Assembly (NCBI GenBank): GCA_019347575.1
Contig: JAHWKY010000021.1
Span: 1-64,000, forward strand
DNA from: Actinomycetota bacterium
GTDB taxonomy: Bacteria > Actinomycetota > Nitriliruptoria > Nitriliruptorales > Nitriliruptoraceae
DNA length: 64,000 nucleotides
Reading direction: 5' to 3'
The notes beneath the pieces were generated by a model. It worked only from the letters and a program-made list of their open reading frames with translations. It made no database searches and was not told where the DNA came from. Below, one piece after another: positions 51,682-60,069 of the stretch; the stretch's first letter is position 1, and every line of letters begins with the position of its first letter. Made by a program: the position numbers and the translations under genes.

Positions 51682-52365
51682 TCACGTCTCCGCGCGCTTG
51701 GATCTGCGGCGGCGGCCATTGCCGTCGCCGCGTGTGTCAGGGGCGGTCGTGATGCCGTGCAGGATGATCGAGGTCAGCTCTTCGAACGCGTTGGCCTCGG
51801 AGGTGGCCAGGCTGCGTAGGACGCGCGGATGCTGGAGGCGGGCGAGGCCTGCATCCAGCGTCTGCGCGACGAGGTACGGATGGACCGGGCGGAACACGCC
51901 TCTGTCGATCCCCTCCTGGATGACGCCACTGAGCACCGTGGCGGCGAACTCGTAGTGGGCGTTGAAGAGACGACGTGCCGGTCCGTGGTTCTCGATGTCT
52001 TCGGCGAAGGACACGCTGACGGAACGGATCTCCGCGATCGCGACGCCCATGAACGCCTGCACACGCTCGATGGGGTCATCCAGTTCTCGCAGCTGCTCAT
52101 GAGCGCGTTTGCCCATGCGCTGCAGGAGCCGATCGAGCACGAGCAGGACCAGTTCGTCTTTGCTGTCTGCGAGTTCGTAGAGGGTGCGCCGTGAGCACCG
52201 CAACCGCTCGGCGAGATCTCCTACCGTGAGGTGCCGGAATCCCTCTTTAAGGATGATGGTTTCCAGCCCCGTGAGTATCTCCTCTTGGCGCTCGGTGAAG
52301 GGACCGGCTGCTATCGGTGCCGGCGGCGGCATTCGCGGGGCGAGGTCGGTGGCGAGATCAGACAT
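51682..52365 (-). CDS. TetR-family transcriptional regulator, likely local regulator of the right block
   Basis: 227 residues. FTERQEEILTGLETIILKEGFRHLTVGDLAERLRCSRRTLYELADSKDELVLLVLDRLLQRM is a TetR DNA-binding domain (residues about 22-85). The remaining helices would bind the effector, and the C-terminus is Arg-rich. An operator copy lies 15 bases upstream of its start, so autoregulation is probable, and the same site occurs before three other right-block transcription units. Confidence 0.9.
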   Translation of the reverse strand: MSDLATDLAPRMPPPAPIAAGPFTERQEEILTGLETIILKEGFRHLTVGDLAERLRCSRRTLYELADSKDELVLLVLDRLLQRMGKRAHEQLRELDDPIERVQAFMGVAIAEIRSVSVSFAEDIENHGPARRLFNAHYEFAATVLSGVIQEGIDRGVFRPVHPYLVAQTLDAGLARLQHPRVLRSLATSEANAFEELTSIILHGITTAPDTRGDGNGRRRRSKRAET

Positions 52366-52379
52366 GGGGAGAAGCTCCG

Positions 52380-52407
52380 TGGTATCGGATTAGGAACTAA
52401 GGTACCG
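52380..52407 (-). promoter_or_regulatory. TetR-type operator site 2 (autoregulatory)
   Basis: TGGTAT-N16-GTACCG, directly upstream of the TetR start and downstream of the Liv binding-protein gene. Same spacing and right half-site as sites 1, 3 and 4. Confidence 0.68.
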
Positions 52408-52472
52408 CCTACTTCGCCCGTCTCGGACGACCCCGCGGGTGGCTCTCGGTGTTGGACCTAGTCGTCGCCGGT

Positions 52473-54005
52473 TCAGAAGCTCGTCCTCCAGCCAGGATCC
52501 GGTGTAACCCAGCGGCCATCCACGCAGCATCTGGTTACGCTGACTGCGTCGGCGCCCGAGCGATCTCCGGGGCCGAACCTCGGCGGTGGCACGTAGGGGG
52601 TCTGCCAGCCGTTCATCTTGGTTTCGATCGCGGACACGAACGTCTCCCTCGTCAGGCTCTGCCCGGTCTGTTCCAGCGCCTCGATGTAGAACTGCGTCAT
52701 CACGTAGATCAACACCATCGCGTCTTCCGTCTCGGCCCCGGAGTCCGGGTAGTGCTTCTGCATGACCTGGGCGAACTCCCGGCCCACCGGTGTCTCGAGA
52801 GTGGGCGCTACCCCGAGCGTCTCGATGCCGTCGGCGGCGCCGCCGGTGGCCGTGGCGGTGATGTCGAGGTTCCAGCTGGCCCCCACCCCGGTCCAGATGG
52901 GGTCGTAGCCGAGCGTTCGGCCGTCGCGCAGCATGCACGATGCCCCGATGGGGCCCGCCATGACGAACACCACACCTACGTTGCGTGATTGCAGGTTGTT
53001 CACTTCGTTGGCGCAGGTCGCCTGGTTTCGATCGATGGGTTGCTCGAAGACAACCTCGAGGCCCTGTTCCGCGGCCGTGGCTTTGAAGACTTCCTTGGCA
53101 TCTTGAGCCGGGCCGGAGGTCTCGAACACCACCGCGATGGTCCGGTCACCGGCACGCAGGTGGTTCTTGATGAAGCCTGGGAGGATGCGCGCCTGGGTGG
53201 TCCAGTACGGGAAGGGTGTGAACGTGTACCGCAGCTGCCTGGCCTGCTCGCCGGAGATGTTCCCTGCTACGAAGGGCACCCGGTCCTGTTCCACAAACCC
53301 CGCCAGGATCTCGTTGCTCTGGCTGATCAGGGAGAGGAACGCGAAGGTCTCGTCGCGGGCGCGACGCTCGTTGGCTCGGATGGTGCCGGCGTCTCCGGTG
53401 CCGTCGTCATAGGACTTGACCGCGAGTTTGCGGCCGTGGATACCACCTCTCTCATTGACCTCGTTGAAGGCGGCCTGTACCACGAGTTCGGCGTTACGGG
53501 CGTAGGTCGCGTAGGCACCGGTCTTGGGGTAGAAGAGCCCGAGCGTCACCTGGCCTGGCGTCACGCCTACCTCTCGGACCTGTTCCTGGGATGGTGGAGG
53601 TTGTTCCGGAGCTGGGCTCTCCTCAGCGCCGCGGCCCTCCTCGCTGTCCCCGCTGGTAGGGGCGGGCCCAGCGTTGCTACCTCCTGGCTGTGCTGCGGAG
53701 CCTGGTTGCGAGCCCGGCGCGCTGGTGTTCGCCAGGGGGGGCGCGGTCCTGCCGGGTTCTGTTAGCGCCGTTGCCCCGGATTCCGTGGCCGTCTCCGTCG
53801 GTGCGCTTGGTACCGCAAGCTGGTTGACGTCTCCGACGTCCGGGGCGGCGGCTTGGCCGTCGGTGACGCTGATGCCGGCGTTGCGGTACTTGCCCACCGA
53901 GCCGGCGCAGGCGGAGAGGGTCAACGTCAGGACGACCCCGATCGACAACGTCGTGACGGGGAACGGACGGCGTGTGACGTGCTCGCGAGTGGCGATGATG
54001 TTCAT
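52473..54005 (-). CDS. ABC transporter substrate-binding lipoprotein with long linker (Liv type)
   Basis: 510 residues from ATG 54005, preceded by GAGGA; a GTG at 54017 is less well placed. Lipobox LSAC gives lipid-Cys33. Residues about 45-150 are a low-complexity Ala/Pro/Ser/Glu linker, unusually long, that would hold the receptor well away from the membrane. The type I binding fold follows: VTLGLFYPKTGAYATYARNAELVVQAAFNEVNERGGIHGRKL and VVFVMAGPIGASCMLRDGR. The end carries an RCCVDGRW Cys pair. Last gene of the second Liv operon. Confidence 0.9.
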   Translation of the reverse strand: MNIIATREHVTRRPFPVTTLSIGVVLTLTLSACAGSVGKYRNAGISVTDGQAAAPDVGDVNQLAVPSAPTETATESGATALTEPGRTAPPLANTSAPGSQPGSAAQPGGSNAGPAPTSGDSEEGRGAEESPAPEQPPPSQEQVREVGVTPGQVTLGLFYPKTGAYATYARNAELVVQAAFNEVNERGGIHGRKLAVKSYDDGTGDAGTIRANERRARDETFAFLSLISQSNEILAGFVEQDRVPFVAGNISGEQARQLRYTFTPFPYWTTQARILPGFIKNHLRAGDRTIAVVFETSGPAQDAKEVFKATAAEQGLEVVFEQPIDRNQATCANEVNNLQSRNVGVVFVMAGPIGASCMLRDGRTLGYDPIWTGVGASWNLDITATATGGAADGIETLGVAPTLETPVGREFAQVMQKHYPDSGAETEDAMVLIYVMTQFYIEALEQTGQSLTRETFVSAIETKMNGWQTPYVPPPRFGPGDRSGADAVSVTRCCVDGRWVTPDPGWRTSF

Positions 54006-54018
54006 GGCTGTCCTCACA

Positions 54019-54759
54019 TCAGGTGTCCGTTGCGGGAGTCGTTCCGGCGTGACCGCCCAGATAGAGAGCCGCGATCCGCTGGTCTTCGCTGAGGTTGGCG
54101 GCGGTTCCCTCCAGGGCGACGCGTCCGCGTTCGAGTATGTAGGCGCGATCCGCGACGCGGAGTGCCGCGCGGGCGTTCTGTTCGACCATGAGCACGGAGG
54201 TGCCCCTGTGCCGGATCTCGGTCAAAGCGTCGAAGACCTGCTCCACCAGCACCGGCGCCAACCCCAACGAGGCTTCGTCGACCATCAGCAGCCGCGGTTG
54301 CGCCATGAGCCCTCTACCGATCGCGAGCATCTGCTGCTGCCCGCCCGACAGGGCTGCGGCTATCTGATGGCGTCGTTCCGCGAGCACGGGGAAGAGCTCG
54401 AAGACCTCACCGAAGGAGGCTGGATGGTCGTCGTTGCGCCGGCGTGCGTACGCGCCCATCCGCAGGTTCTCCTCCACCGTCAGGTCGCCGAAGATGTGCC
54501 GGCCTTCCGGCACGTGGACCAGCCCCGCACGGACGCGGCGGTAGGCGCTGGTGCTGGACATGTCCGCACCGTCGAAGTGGATCTCGGCATCGGAACGCAC
54601 GAGCACACCCGAGATCGTGCGCAGCAGGGTCGTCTTGCCGGCACCGTTGGCCCCGAGGACCGCGATCAGTTCCCCCTGCCCCACATGCAGGGATAGGTCG
54701 GTCAGGACGGCGACGCTGCCGTAGCCGCTGGTTTTGATGGTGGCGTCGAGCAGTGTCAC
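54019..54759 (-). CDS. livF: Branched-chain amino acid-type ABC transporter ATPase, LivF-like
   Basis: 246 residues from GTG 54759, overlapping the LivG stop. Walker A GANGAGKTTLL, HVPEGRHIFGDLTVEENLRMGAY, signature LSGGQQQMLAIGRGLM and Walker B RLLMVDEASLGLAP (Ala in place of Pro after Glu). Part of the second Liv importer. Confidence 0.94.
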   Translation of the reverse strand: MTLLDATIKTSGYGSVAVLTDLSLHVGQGELIAVLGANGAGKTTLLRTISGVLVRSDAEIHFDGADMSSTSAYRRVRAGLVHVPEGRHIFGDLTVEENLRMGAYARRRNDDHPASFGEVFELFPVLAERRHQIAAALSGGQQQMLAIGRGLMAQPRLLMVDEASLGLAPVLVEQVFDALTEIRHRGTSVLMVEQNARAALRVADRAYILERGRVALEGTAANLSEDQRIAALYLGGHAGTTPATDT

Positions 54760-55583
54760 TGCGAGGCTTCCGTGGCGGTCGTTCCCAGGTACGACTCGAT
54801 CACGCGCTCGTCGTTGCGGATCGCCTCTGGGGGACCTTCCGCGAGCACGGTTCCGAAGTTGAGGACGTAGAGATGGTCGACCACGTTCATGGCGAGTCCC
54901 ATGTCGTGCTCGATAAGCAGGATCGCCAGGTCCCTCTCGGCGTGGATGGTGCGCAGCGCCTGGCCAAGCTGCGCGGTTTCCTCGGGTCCGACGCCGGAGG
55001 AGGGTTCGTCGAGCAGTAGCAGTCGGGGGCGGCGCAGGAGCACGCATCCCAGCTCGACCAGCTTGGCGGTTCCGGTAGGCAGGTCTCGGACGGACGCACC
55101 CAAGAGGTCGGTGAGCTCGAGCAACTCGATCACGCCGAGGCGCTCCTCCCGGTCTCGTGCTTCGCTGTGTCGGGCGGTGGGTGTCAGGAGGCCCACCAGT
55201 TCCTCGCCCAGCCAGCCCACGTCTTGCGCGATCCGGAGGTTCTCGTCGACGGTGGCGAGCTTGTCCAGGCCGACGTTCTGGAACGTGCGGCCGAGGCCGG
55301 CCCGGGCCCGCCGGTCCGGGGGCCAGGCGTTGATACGACGGCCCGCCAGGCGGACGCGGCCCCGGTCGGGATGCACGAAGCCGCTGACGACGTTGAACAG
55401 GGTGGTCTTGCCCGCTCCGTTGGGGCCGATGAGGCCCACGAAGCCGCGCCTTGGTACGTGAAGACTGACGCTGTCCAGCGCACGGACGACACCGAACTGC
55501 ACGGTGACGTCAGCCAGCTGCAGGATGGATCCTCGCCCACGGTCGTGAGCACGGCTTGGTCGTCCGCTGCGGTTGGGGGTCAC
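54756..55583 (-). CDS. livG: Branched-chain amino acid-type ABC transporter ATPase, LivG-like
   Basis: 275 residues. Walker A GPNGAGKTTL, FQNVGLDKLATVDENLRIAQDV, Walker B RLLLLDEPSSGVGPEE. The signature reads LPTGTAKLVELG instead of LSxGQ, a substitution seen in a LivG subgroup. A 20-residue basic N-terminal extension precedes the domain. Overlaps the small membrane protein gene by ATGA-type coupling. Confidence 0.93.
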   Translation of the reverse strand: MTPNRSGRPSRAHDRGRGSILQLADVTVQFGVVRALDSVSLHVPRRGFVGLIGPNGAGKTTLFNVVSGFVHPDRGRVRLAGRRINAWPPDRRARAGLGRTFQNVGLDKLATVDENLRIAQDVGWLGEELVGLLTPTARHSEARDREERLGVIELLELTDLLGASVRDLPTGTAKLVELGCVLLRRPRLLLLDEPSSGVGPEETAQLGQALRTIHAERDLAILLIEHDMGLAMNVVDHLYVLNFGTVLAEGPPEAIRNDERVIESYLGTTATEASQ

Positions 55584-55891
55584 GCGACCCCCTTCACTCG
55601 CGGGTCCGGTGTCGGCTCATCGAGTGCCTCGCGGATCGCGACCACATCGTCCTCGATGTCGTCGAAGCGGTCACGGAGCTCCTCCAGTGCCTCACGCATG
55701 GCGCGCGTGTCGTCATAGCTGTGCATGCTCGTGCCGATCATCACCAGCGCGATCCCGCCGATCCCGCCGCTGGCGAGGTAGGCGAGCTGGACGGCGACCA
55801 CCGGCGTGGACTGAACGCCTACCCAACCCCCTGCGATGGTGGCGAGTCCGGCGGCGATCACGATCCAGCCCAGGGCTTTGCGTGGGGGCAT
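55580..55891 (-). CDS. Small two-helix membrane protein with coiled-coil tail, encoded in a Liv operon
   Basis: 103 residues. Two hydrophobic helices, about residues 8-25 and 33-53 (GWIVIAAGLATIAGGWVGV; LAYLASGGIGGIALVMIGT), are followed by an acidic/basic coiled coil MREALEELRDRFDDIEDDVVAIREALDE. No family recognised. It lies between LivM and LivG genes of one operon, overlapping LivG, so it could be an accessory subunit that links the permease to other components or tunes the ATPase. Confidence 0.7.
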   Translation of the reverse strand: MPPRKALGWIVIAAGLATIAGGWVGVQSTPVVAVQLAYLASGGIGGIALVMIGTSMHSYDDTRAMREALEELRDRFDDIEDDVVAIREALDEPTPDPRVKGVA

Positions 55892-55892
55892 G

Positions 55893-56951
55893 TCAGACCT
55901 CCTCTGTGGATACGCGTGTGTCTGTGGCGGACGTTCGGTGGTGTGTTAGGCGTCGGATCAGCTGGCTGATGGCGTGCAGCTGCCCGTTGATGCCGCGCGG
56001 TTCCACGAGGACGACCAGCAGGATCCCCAGCGGACCCAGCAGGCCCACGATCCGCCCCAGATCACCGAGCAGGATCGGCACGGCGCCCAGAGCCGCGGCG
56101 GCGAGGAGCGAGCCCCACACGGGTCCACGACCACCGAGCAGGACCGCCGACAGGTAGAGGATCGAGTGGCCGGGCGGGAAGACCGCGGGTCCGGCTTGGC
56201 CGATCGCCAGAACGGTGATGCCGCCCGCCAGTCCCGCGGTGGCGCCCGCGAACAGGAACGCGAACAGCTTGTGCGCGCCGACGTTGATGCCGTAGGAGGC
56301 GGCAACCTCCTCGTCGTGAGCCACGAGCCGGCTGGCCTCACCGATGGCCGATGCGCCCAGCCGTCGGGTGGCCGCGCTGACGGCCACCACGAGCAGGATC
56401 ACGGGAACGACGAAGGCGTTGCTGTCGCGTATGTCGAAGCCGAGGAACGAGAAGTCGGCCAGGGGCACGCCAGCGCTGGATGGCACCAGCCACGGTTGGA
56501 CGAACAACCAGCGATCGGCGGCGAAGCCGAATGCCAGCGTGGTGATCGCTAGCGCGAAGCCGCGGATGCGCAGGGCCGGTAGGCCGATCGCCAGGCTGGC
56601 CAGGACGGCGGCTGCCATTCCGGCGAGCACCGCGAGCGGGAGCGGCAACCCGACGTCAGCGTTTACGCGGGCGGTCACGAACGCGCCGATGCCGACGAAG
56701 GCAACCTGTGCCACCGACACCTGACCGGTCCAGTGGACCAGCGCGTGCAGGCCAGAGGCGACGAGCATGGTGATCCCGGCCGTGATGATAACGGCGTTGC
56801 CGAAGCTGCCGAACAGGCGAGTTAGCAGAACCAGAGCCGCTGCGACTAACAGCGGCGCCGTGAGGCCGGCAACCCGTCTGGTCGTCGCCCATCCCACGGG
56901 GGATGCAGCTGTGCGGGGCGGCCGCTCGGTTGTGCTGGTGTCTGCGGTCAT
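55893..56951 (-). CDS. livM: Branched-chain amino acid-type ABC permease, LivM-like
   Basis: 352 residues. About ten hydrophobic helices, HWTGQVSVAQVAFVGIGAFVTARV in the place of the usual GxxSLGHAAF, and EASRLVAHDEEVAASYGINVGAHKLFAFLFAGATAGLAGG as coupling loop. Shares its first base with the LivH stop. Confidence 0.93.
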   Translation of the reverse strand: MTADTSTTERPPRTAASPVGWATTRRVAGLTAPLLVAAALVLLTRLFGSFGNAVIITAGITMLVASGLHALVHWTGQVSVAQVAFVGIGAFVTARVNADVGLPLPLAVLAGMAAAVLASLAIGLPALRIRGFALAITTLAFGFAADRWLFVQPWLVPSSAGVPLADFSFLGFDIRDSNAFVVPVILLVVAVSAATRRLGASAIGEASRLVAHDEEVAASYGINVGAHKLFAFLFAGATAGLAGGITVLAIGQAGPAVFPPGHSILYLSAVLLGGRGPVWGSLLAAAALGAVPILLGDLGRIVGLLGPLGILLVVLVEPRGINGQLHAISQLIRRLTHHRTSATDTRVSTEEV

Positions 56952-57802
56952 CAGACCGTCCGTCCGGCGAGTTGCGTGGGTCGTAGGGTCAGGACGGCAA
57001 CGATGACCACGACGAGAACCGCCTCAGGCAGGCCCGGTTGGTTCGTGATCTGGGTCAGGGCGGACTCGGCCATCCCCAGCGCCACGCCGGCCCCGAGGCT
57101 GCCCGCGACGTTGCTCATCCCTGCCAGTAGCGCCGCGGCGAAGCCACGGATGGCGAGCAGTGTCATGAAGAAGACGTGGAAGCTGACGAGTGGAGCCACC
57201 AGCACGGCGGCCAGTCCGGCCAGCGCGCCGGCGACCGTCCAGGTCACAAGGTCGACCAGTAGGACGTTGACGCCCATCAGCTCCGCGGCGTACGCGTCGG
57301 TCGCGCTGGCGCGGAACAGCAGACCCGCCCGCGTGTAGCGGAACAGCGGTACGAACAACACCGCGAGCACCACTAGGGTCACAAGCACGAGCAACCGTGG
57401 CCCGACGAAGCTCAATCCCAATACGTCTAGGCGGAGATCGGCAAGCGGTGCCGGAGCGAAGTAGGGAGTCGGCCCCCAGATCTCCAGCCCGACGAATAGC
57501 AGTACGCCGGCAACCGCCAGCGTGCCGATCAGCATGGTCAACGGCTCGTGTCGGCGCTTGGCCAGAACCAGCAGCGTGGCGCCTCCGATCACCCCCGCGG
57601 CGGCGACGCCGACCATCGCGGCGGTGAAGTAGGGCCAGCCTCGCTCCGTTGCGAGCGTGTAGGCGAGGAACGCACCGATCATCCCGGTCTCGGCGTTCGC
57701 GAAGTGCAGCGTGCGTGACTTCTTGAACACCAGTGCCAACCCGACCGCGACCAGCCCGTAGATCGCGCCGATCACCAGCCCGTTCGTCAACACGGAGCGC
57801 AC
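56951..57802 (-). CDS. livH: Branched-chain amino acid-type ABC permease, LivH-like
   Basis: 283 residues. LTNGLVIGAIYGLVAVGLALVFKKSRTLHFANAETGMIGAFLAYTLATERGW is the LivH start, with FAN in place of FAHG. RASATDAYAAELMGVNVLLVDLVTWTVAGALAGLAAVL is the coupling loop. Begins 24 bases after the surface-protein gene. Confidence 0.93.
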   Translation of the reverse strand: MRSVLTNGLVIGAIYGLVAVGLALVFKKSRTLHFANAETGMIGAFLAYTLATERGWPYFTAAMVGVAAAGVIGGATLLVLAKRRHEPLTMLIGTLAVAGVLLFVGLEIWGPTPYFAPAPLADLRLDVLGLSFVGPRLLVLVTLVVLAVLFVPLFRYTRAGLLFRASATDAYAAELMGVNVLLVDLVTWTVAGALAGLAAVLVAPLVSFHVFFMTLLAIRGFAAALLAGMSNVAGSLGAGVALGMAESALTQITNQPGLPEAVLVVVIVAVLTLRPTQLAGRTV

Positions 57803-57826
57803 GTCAGCCTCCCTGCGCTGTTCGGT

Positions 57827-58801
57827 TCACAGGAACTCCTCGCGGCTGCGGATGAGCTCCAGGACGGCTCCTCCCGCCCGTCCCATCAGGCCCAGCGATC
57901 CCACCCCCGCCAGTGCGAGGTAGACCCCGGACAACGACACCGTTCGTGTGTCCGACGTCTCGGGAGCCGCCGCAGAGACGGTGGTCTCGGGTCCGGAGGG
58001 CCGCGGCTGGACTCCAGGGCTGGGCTCCGCGACGAGCGGGGCGGCTAGCTCCGGCGCTGGCCCAGGCTGACGGGGTGGCGGTGCTGGCGCGAACGTCGGC
58101 AAAGGCTCAACGGCAGCGGTGGGGCTGGGGCTGGGAGTCACGCTGGCTTGTGGGGGCGGTGCTGACGGCGGCGGGTCGGGCGGCGCTGGGCTCGCGTCGT
58201 AGGCGAACGTGGCGCCGTCGCGCAACGCCGAGCGGAACACGACCTGGTAGCTGGTCGCACCGGCCTCCGGGTCGGGAGCGATGACCAGGCCGTGCGCTTC
58301 CGCCGCAGCGAGATCCGACACCAGTGGCGTCAGGTCGAAGTAGAAGCGGTTCGCCTCGACCTCCAGGATGCCCGGTACCGCGGTGCCGCCGCAGTCGTCC
58401 TGAGGGCGGTCCTGCCACGCCATCGGCGCCCCAGGTTCCCAAGTCCCGGTCACCACGCACGCGATCAGGTGCGCCTGGTCCACGTTGAGGTTCTGGGCCT
58501 CAGGATCGATGCCTAACGAAAGGTCGAGCCGGGATACCGGTGCCGCGCCGCTCGACGGAGGCAGCACGACGCCGATGTAGGCGACCTTGTCTGGCTGAGC
58601 CGTCCACGAGACCGGTAGCTGATCCTCCTGGATACCGCTGAGCGGCGAGAGCGAGGGGGCGCGTTCGTCCTCCAGGCGCCATGCCCATCCTTCTTGGGAC
58701 ACCGTGACGTTCTCTTGAGCCAAGCCGGGCACCGAAGCGACCGTGATGACACCTCCGACCGCCAGTGCAGCGCCGAGCGCCGCGTGCACAAGCGGCCGCA
58801 T
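57827..58801 (-). CDS. Secreted, proline-rich, C-terminally membrane-anchored protein of the Liv operon
   Basis: 324 residues, first gene of the operon. A signal peptide (about 1-28, ending VPGLAQ) precedes a probable beta-sandwich domain (residues about 30-205, with a WQDRPQDDCGG Cys). A Pro/Ala-rich stretch follows (about 205-285, PAPPDPPPSAPPPQ), and a hydrophobic helix near 293-312 with an RSREEFL tail. No family recognised. The layout suggests an extracellular binding domain on a wall-spanning stalk, perhaps delivering substrate to the binding lipoprotein. It is preceded by operator site 3. Confidence 0.75.
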   Translation of the reverse strand: MRPLVHAALGAALAVGGVITVASVPGLAQENVTVSQEGWAWRLEDERAPSLSPLSGIQEDQLPVSWTAQPDKVAYIGVVLPPSSGAAPVSRLDLSLGIDPEAQNLNVDQAHLIACVVTGTWEPGAPMAWQDRPQDDCGGTAVPGILEVEANRFYFDLTPLVSDLAAAEAHGLVIAPDPEAGATSYQVVFRSALRDGATFAYDASPAPPDPPPSAPPPQASVTPSPSPTAAVEPLPTFAPAPPPRQPGPAPELAAPLVAEPSPGVQPRPSGPETTVSAAAPETSDTRTVSLSGVYLALAGVGSLGLMGRAGGAVLELIRSREEFL

Positions 58802-58880
58802 CGTCAGTACCTGTTCCGCGCTGCGGACTTGTCGGTCACCGCGAGCCCACGCACCCTGTCCCTCCTGACGGAACCAGGCG

Positions 58881-58912
58881 GGATACTAATCGAGAGATTG
58901 TAGTACCGCAAG
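58881..58912 (-). promoter_or_regulatory. TetR-type operator site 3 with promoter of the second Liv operon
   Basis: GGATAC-N16-GTACCG (58881-58908). On the minus strand TTGCGG, 17 bases, TAGTAT (58882-58887) overlaps it. The site is 80 bases before the first gene and just past the end of the upstream acyl-CoA dehydrogenase. Confidence 0.7.
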
Positions 58913-58924
58913 AGGTTTCGAGGT

Positions 58925-60067
58925 TCACAGTCCGAGCGAGCGCCCGATCAGCTCCTTCATGATCTCGGTGGCGCCGCCATAGATGGTCTGAGCGCGACTG
59001 TCCACGTAGAGCTTGGCGATGGGGTACTCGCCCATGAACCCGTAGCCGCCGTGCAGCTGAACGCCCGTGTTGACCGTGTGCAGCTGCAGCTCGGTGGTCC
59101 ACCACTTGGCCATCGCGGCCTGCTCGGCGGTCAGCTCACCGTCGAGGTGTGCCGCGACACAGCGGTCCACGAAGACCTGTGCGATCTGCATCTCCGTGGC
59201 GATCTCCGCCAGCCGGAACCGGGTGTTCTGGAAGCTGCCGATCGTCTGCCCGAACGCGGTGCGCTGGGTGACGTACGTCAGGGTCAGTTCGAACGCACGC
59301 CGGATGGCACCGAGCGCATTGATCGCCAGAACGAGCCGCTCCTGGGAGAGGTTCTCGACCAGGTAGTAGAAGCCGCGACCCTCCTCCCCGAGCCGGTCGG
59401 TCACGGGCACACGCACGTCGTCGAAGAACAGCTCCGAAGTGTCCTGTGCCTTCATGCCGATCTTGTCGAGGTTGCGTCCCCGGGCGAACCCCGACATGCC
59501 GTCCTCCACCACGAGCAAGGTGAGGCCGCGGTGGCGGTCGCCGGAGGTCCTGGCGACCACGATCACGACATCTGCCAGTTGACCGTTAGAGGTGAAGGTC
59601 TTGGAGCCGTTCAGCACGTAGTGGTCGCCGTCACGCACGGCACGCGTAGCGATGCCAGCCAGGTCGCTGCCGGCACCGGGCTCGGTCATCGCGATCGCAC
59701 CGATGAGCGTGCCTGCCACCATGCCGGGAAGCCAGCGCTGCTTCTGTTCGGCGGTACCGAGCTTCTGGATGTAGGGCGCGACGATGTCGCTATGCAGAGA
59801 GAAGAAGGGCCCGGTTGCCAGCGACCAGGACTGCTCTTCGGCGAGGATCGCAGGGAACCGGAAGTCGTCGACGCCGGCTCCACCGTACGTCGGCTCGACG
59901 CTGTGGCACAGGTGGCCCTCGGCCCCGGCACGTTCGAAGACCGCGCGGTCGACCACCCCCGCCTCTTCCCATGCGGCATGGTGGGGCACGACCTCCTTGG
60001 CGAGGAACGCGCGCACGCTTTCGCGGTACAGGTGGTGCTCCTCCTCGAAGAGGTCGCGAGCCAGCAT
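58925..60067 (-). CDS. Acyl-CoA dehydrogenase
   Basis: 380 residues from ATG 60067; the longer frame upstream is antisense to the thiolase. ARDLFEEEHHLYRESVRAFLAKEVVPHHAAWEEAG, IAMTEPGAGSDLAGIATRA, YVLNGSKTFTSNG and QLHGGYGFMGEYPIAKLYVDSRAQTIYGGATEIMKELIGRSLGL. MCAD-position Glu is Gly; NLSQERLVLA holds the isovaleryl-type base. Follows the thiolase by two bases. Confidence 0.93.
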   Translation of the reverse strand: MLARDLFEEEHHLYRESVRAFLAKEVVPHHAAWEEAGVVDRAVFERAGAEGHLCHSVEPTYGGAGVDDFRFPAILAEEQSWSLATGPFFSLHSDIVAPYIQKLGTAEQKQRWLPGMVAGTLIGAIAMTEPGAGSDLAGIATRAVRDGDHYVLNGSKTFTSNGQLADVVIVVARTSGDRHRGLTLLVVEDGMSGFARGRNLDKIGMKAQDTSELFFDDVRVPVTDRLGEEGRGFYYLVENLSQERLVLAINALGAIRRAFELTLTYVTQRTAFGQTIGSFQNTRFRLAEIATEMQIAQVFVDRCVAAHLDGELTAEQAAMAKWWTTELQLHTVNTGVQLHGGYGFMGEYPIAKLYVDSRAQTIYGGATEIMKELIGRSLGL

Positions 60068-60069
60068 GC

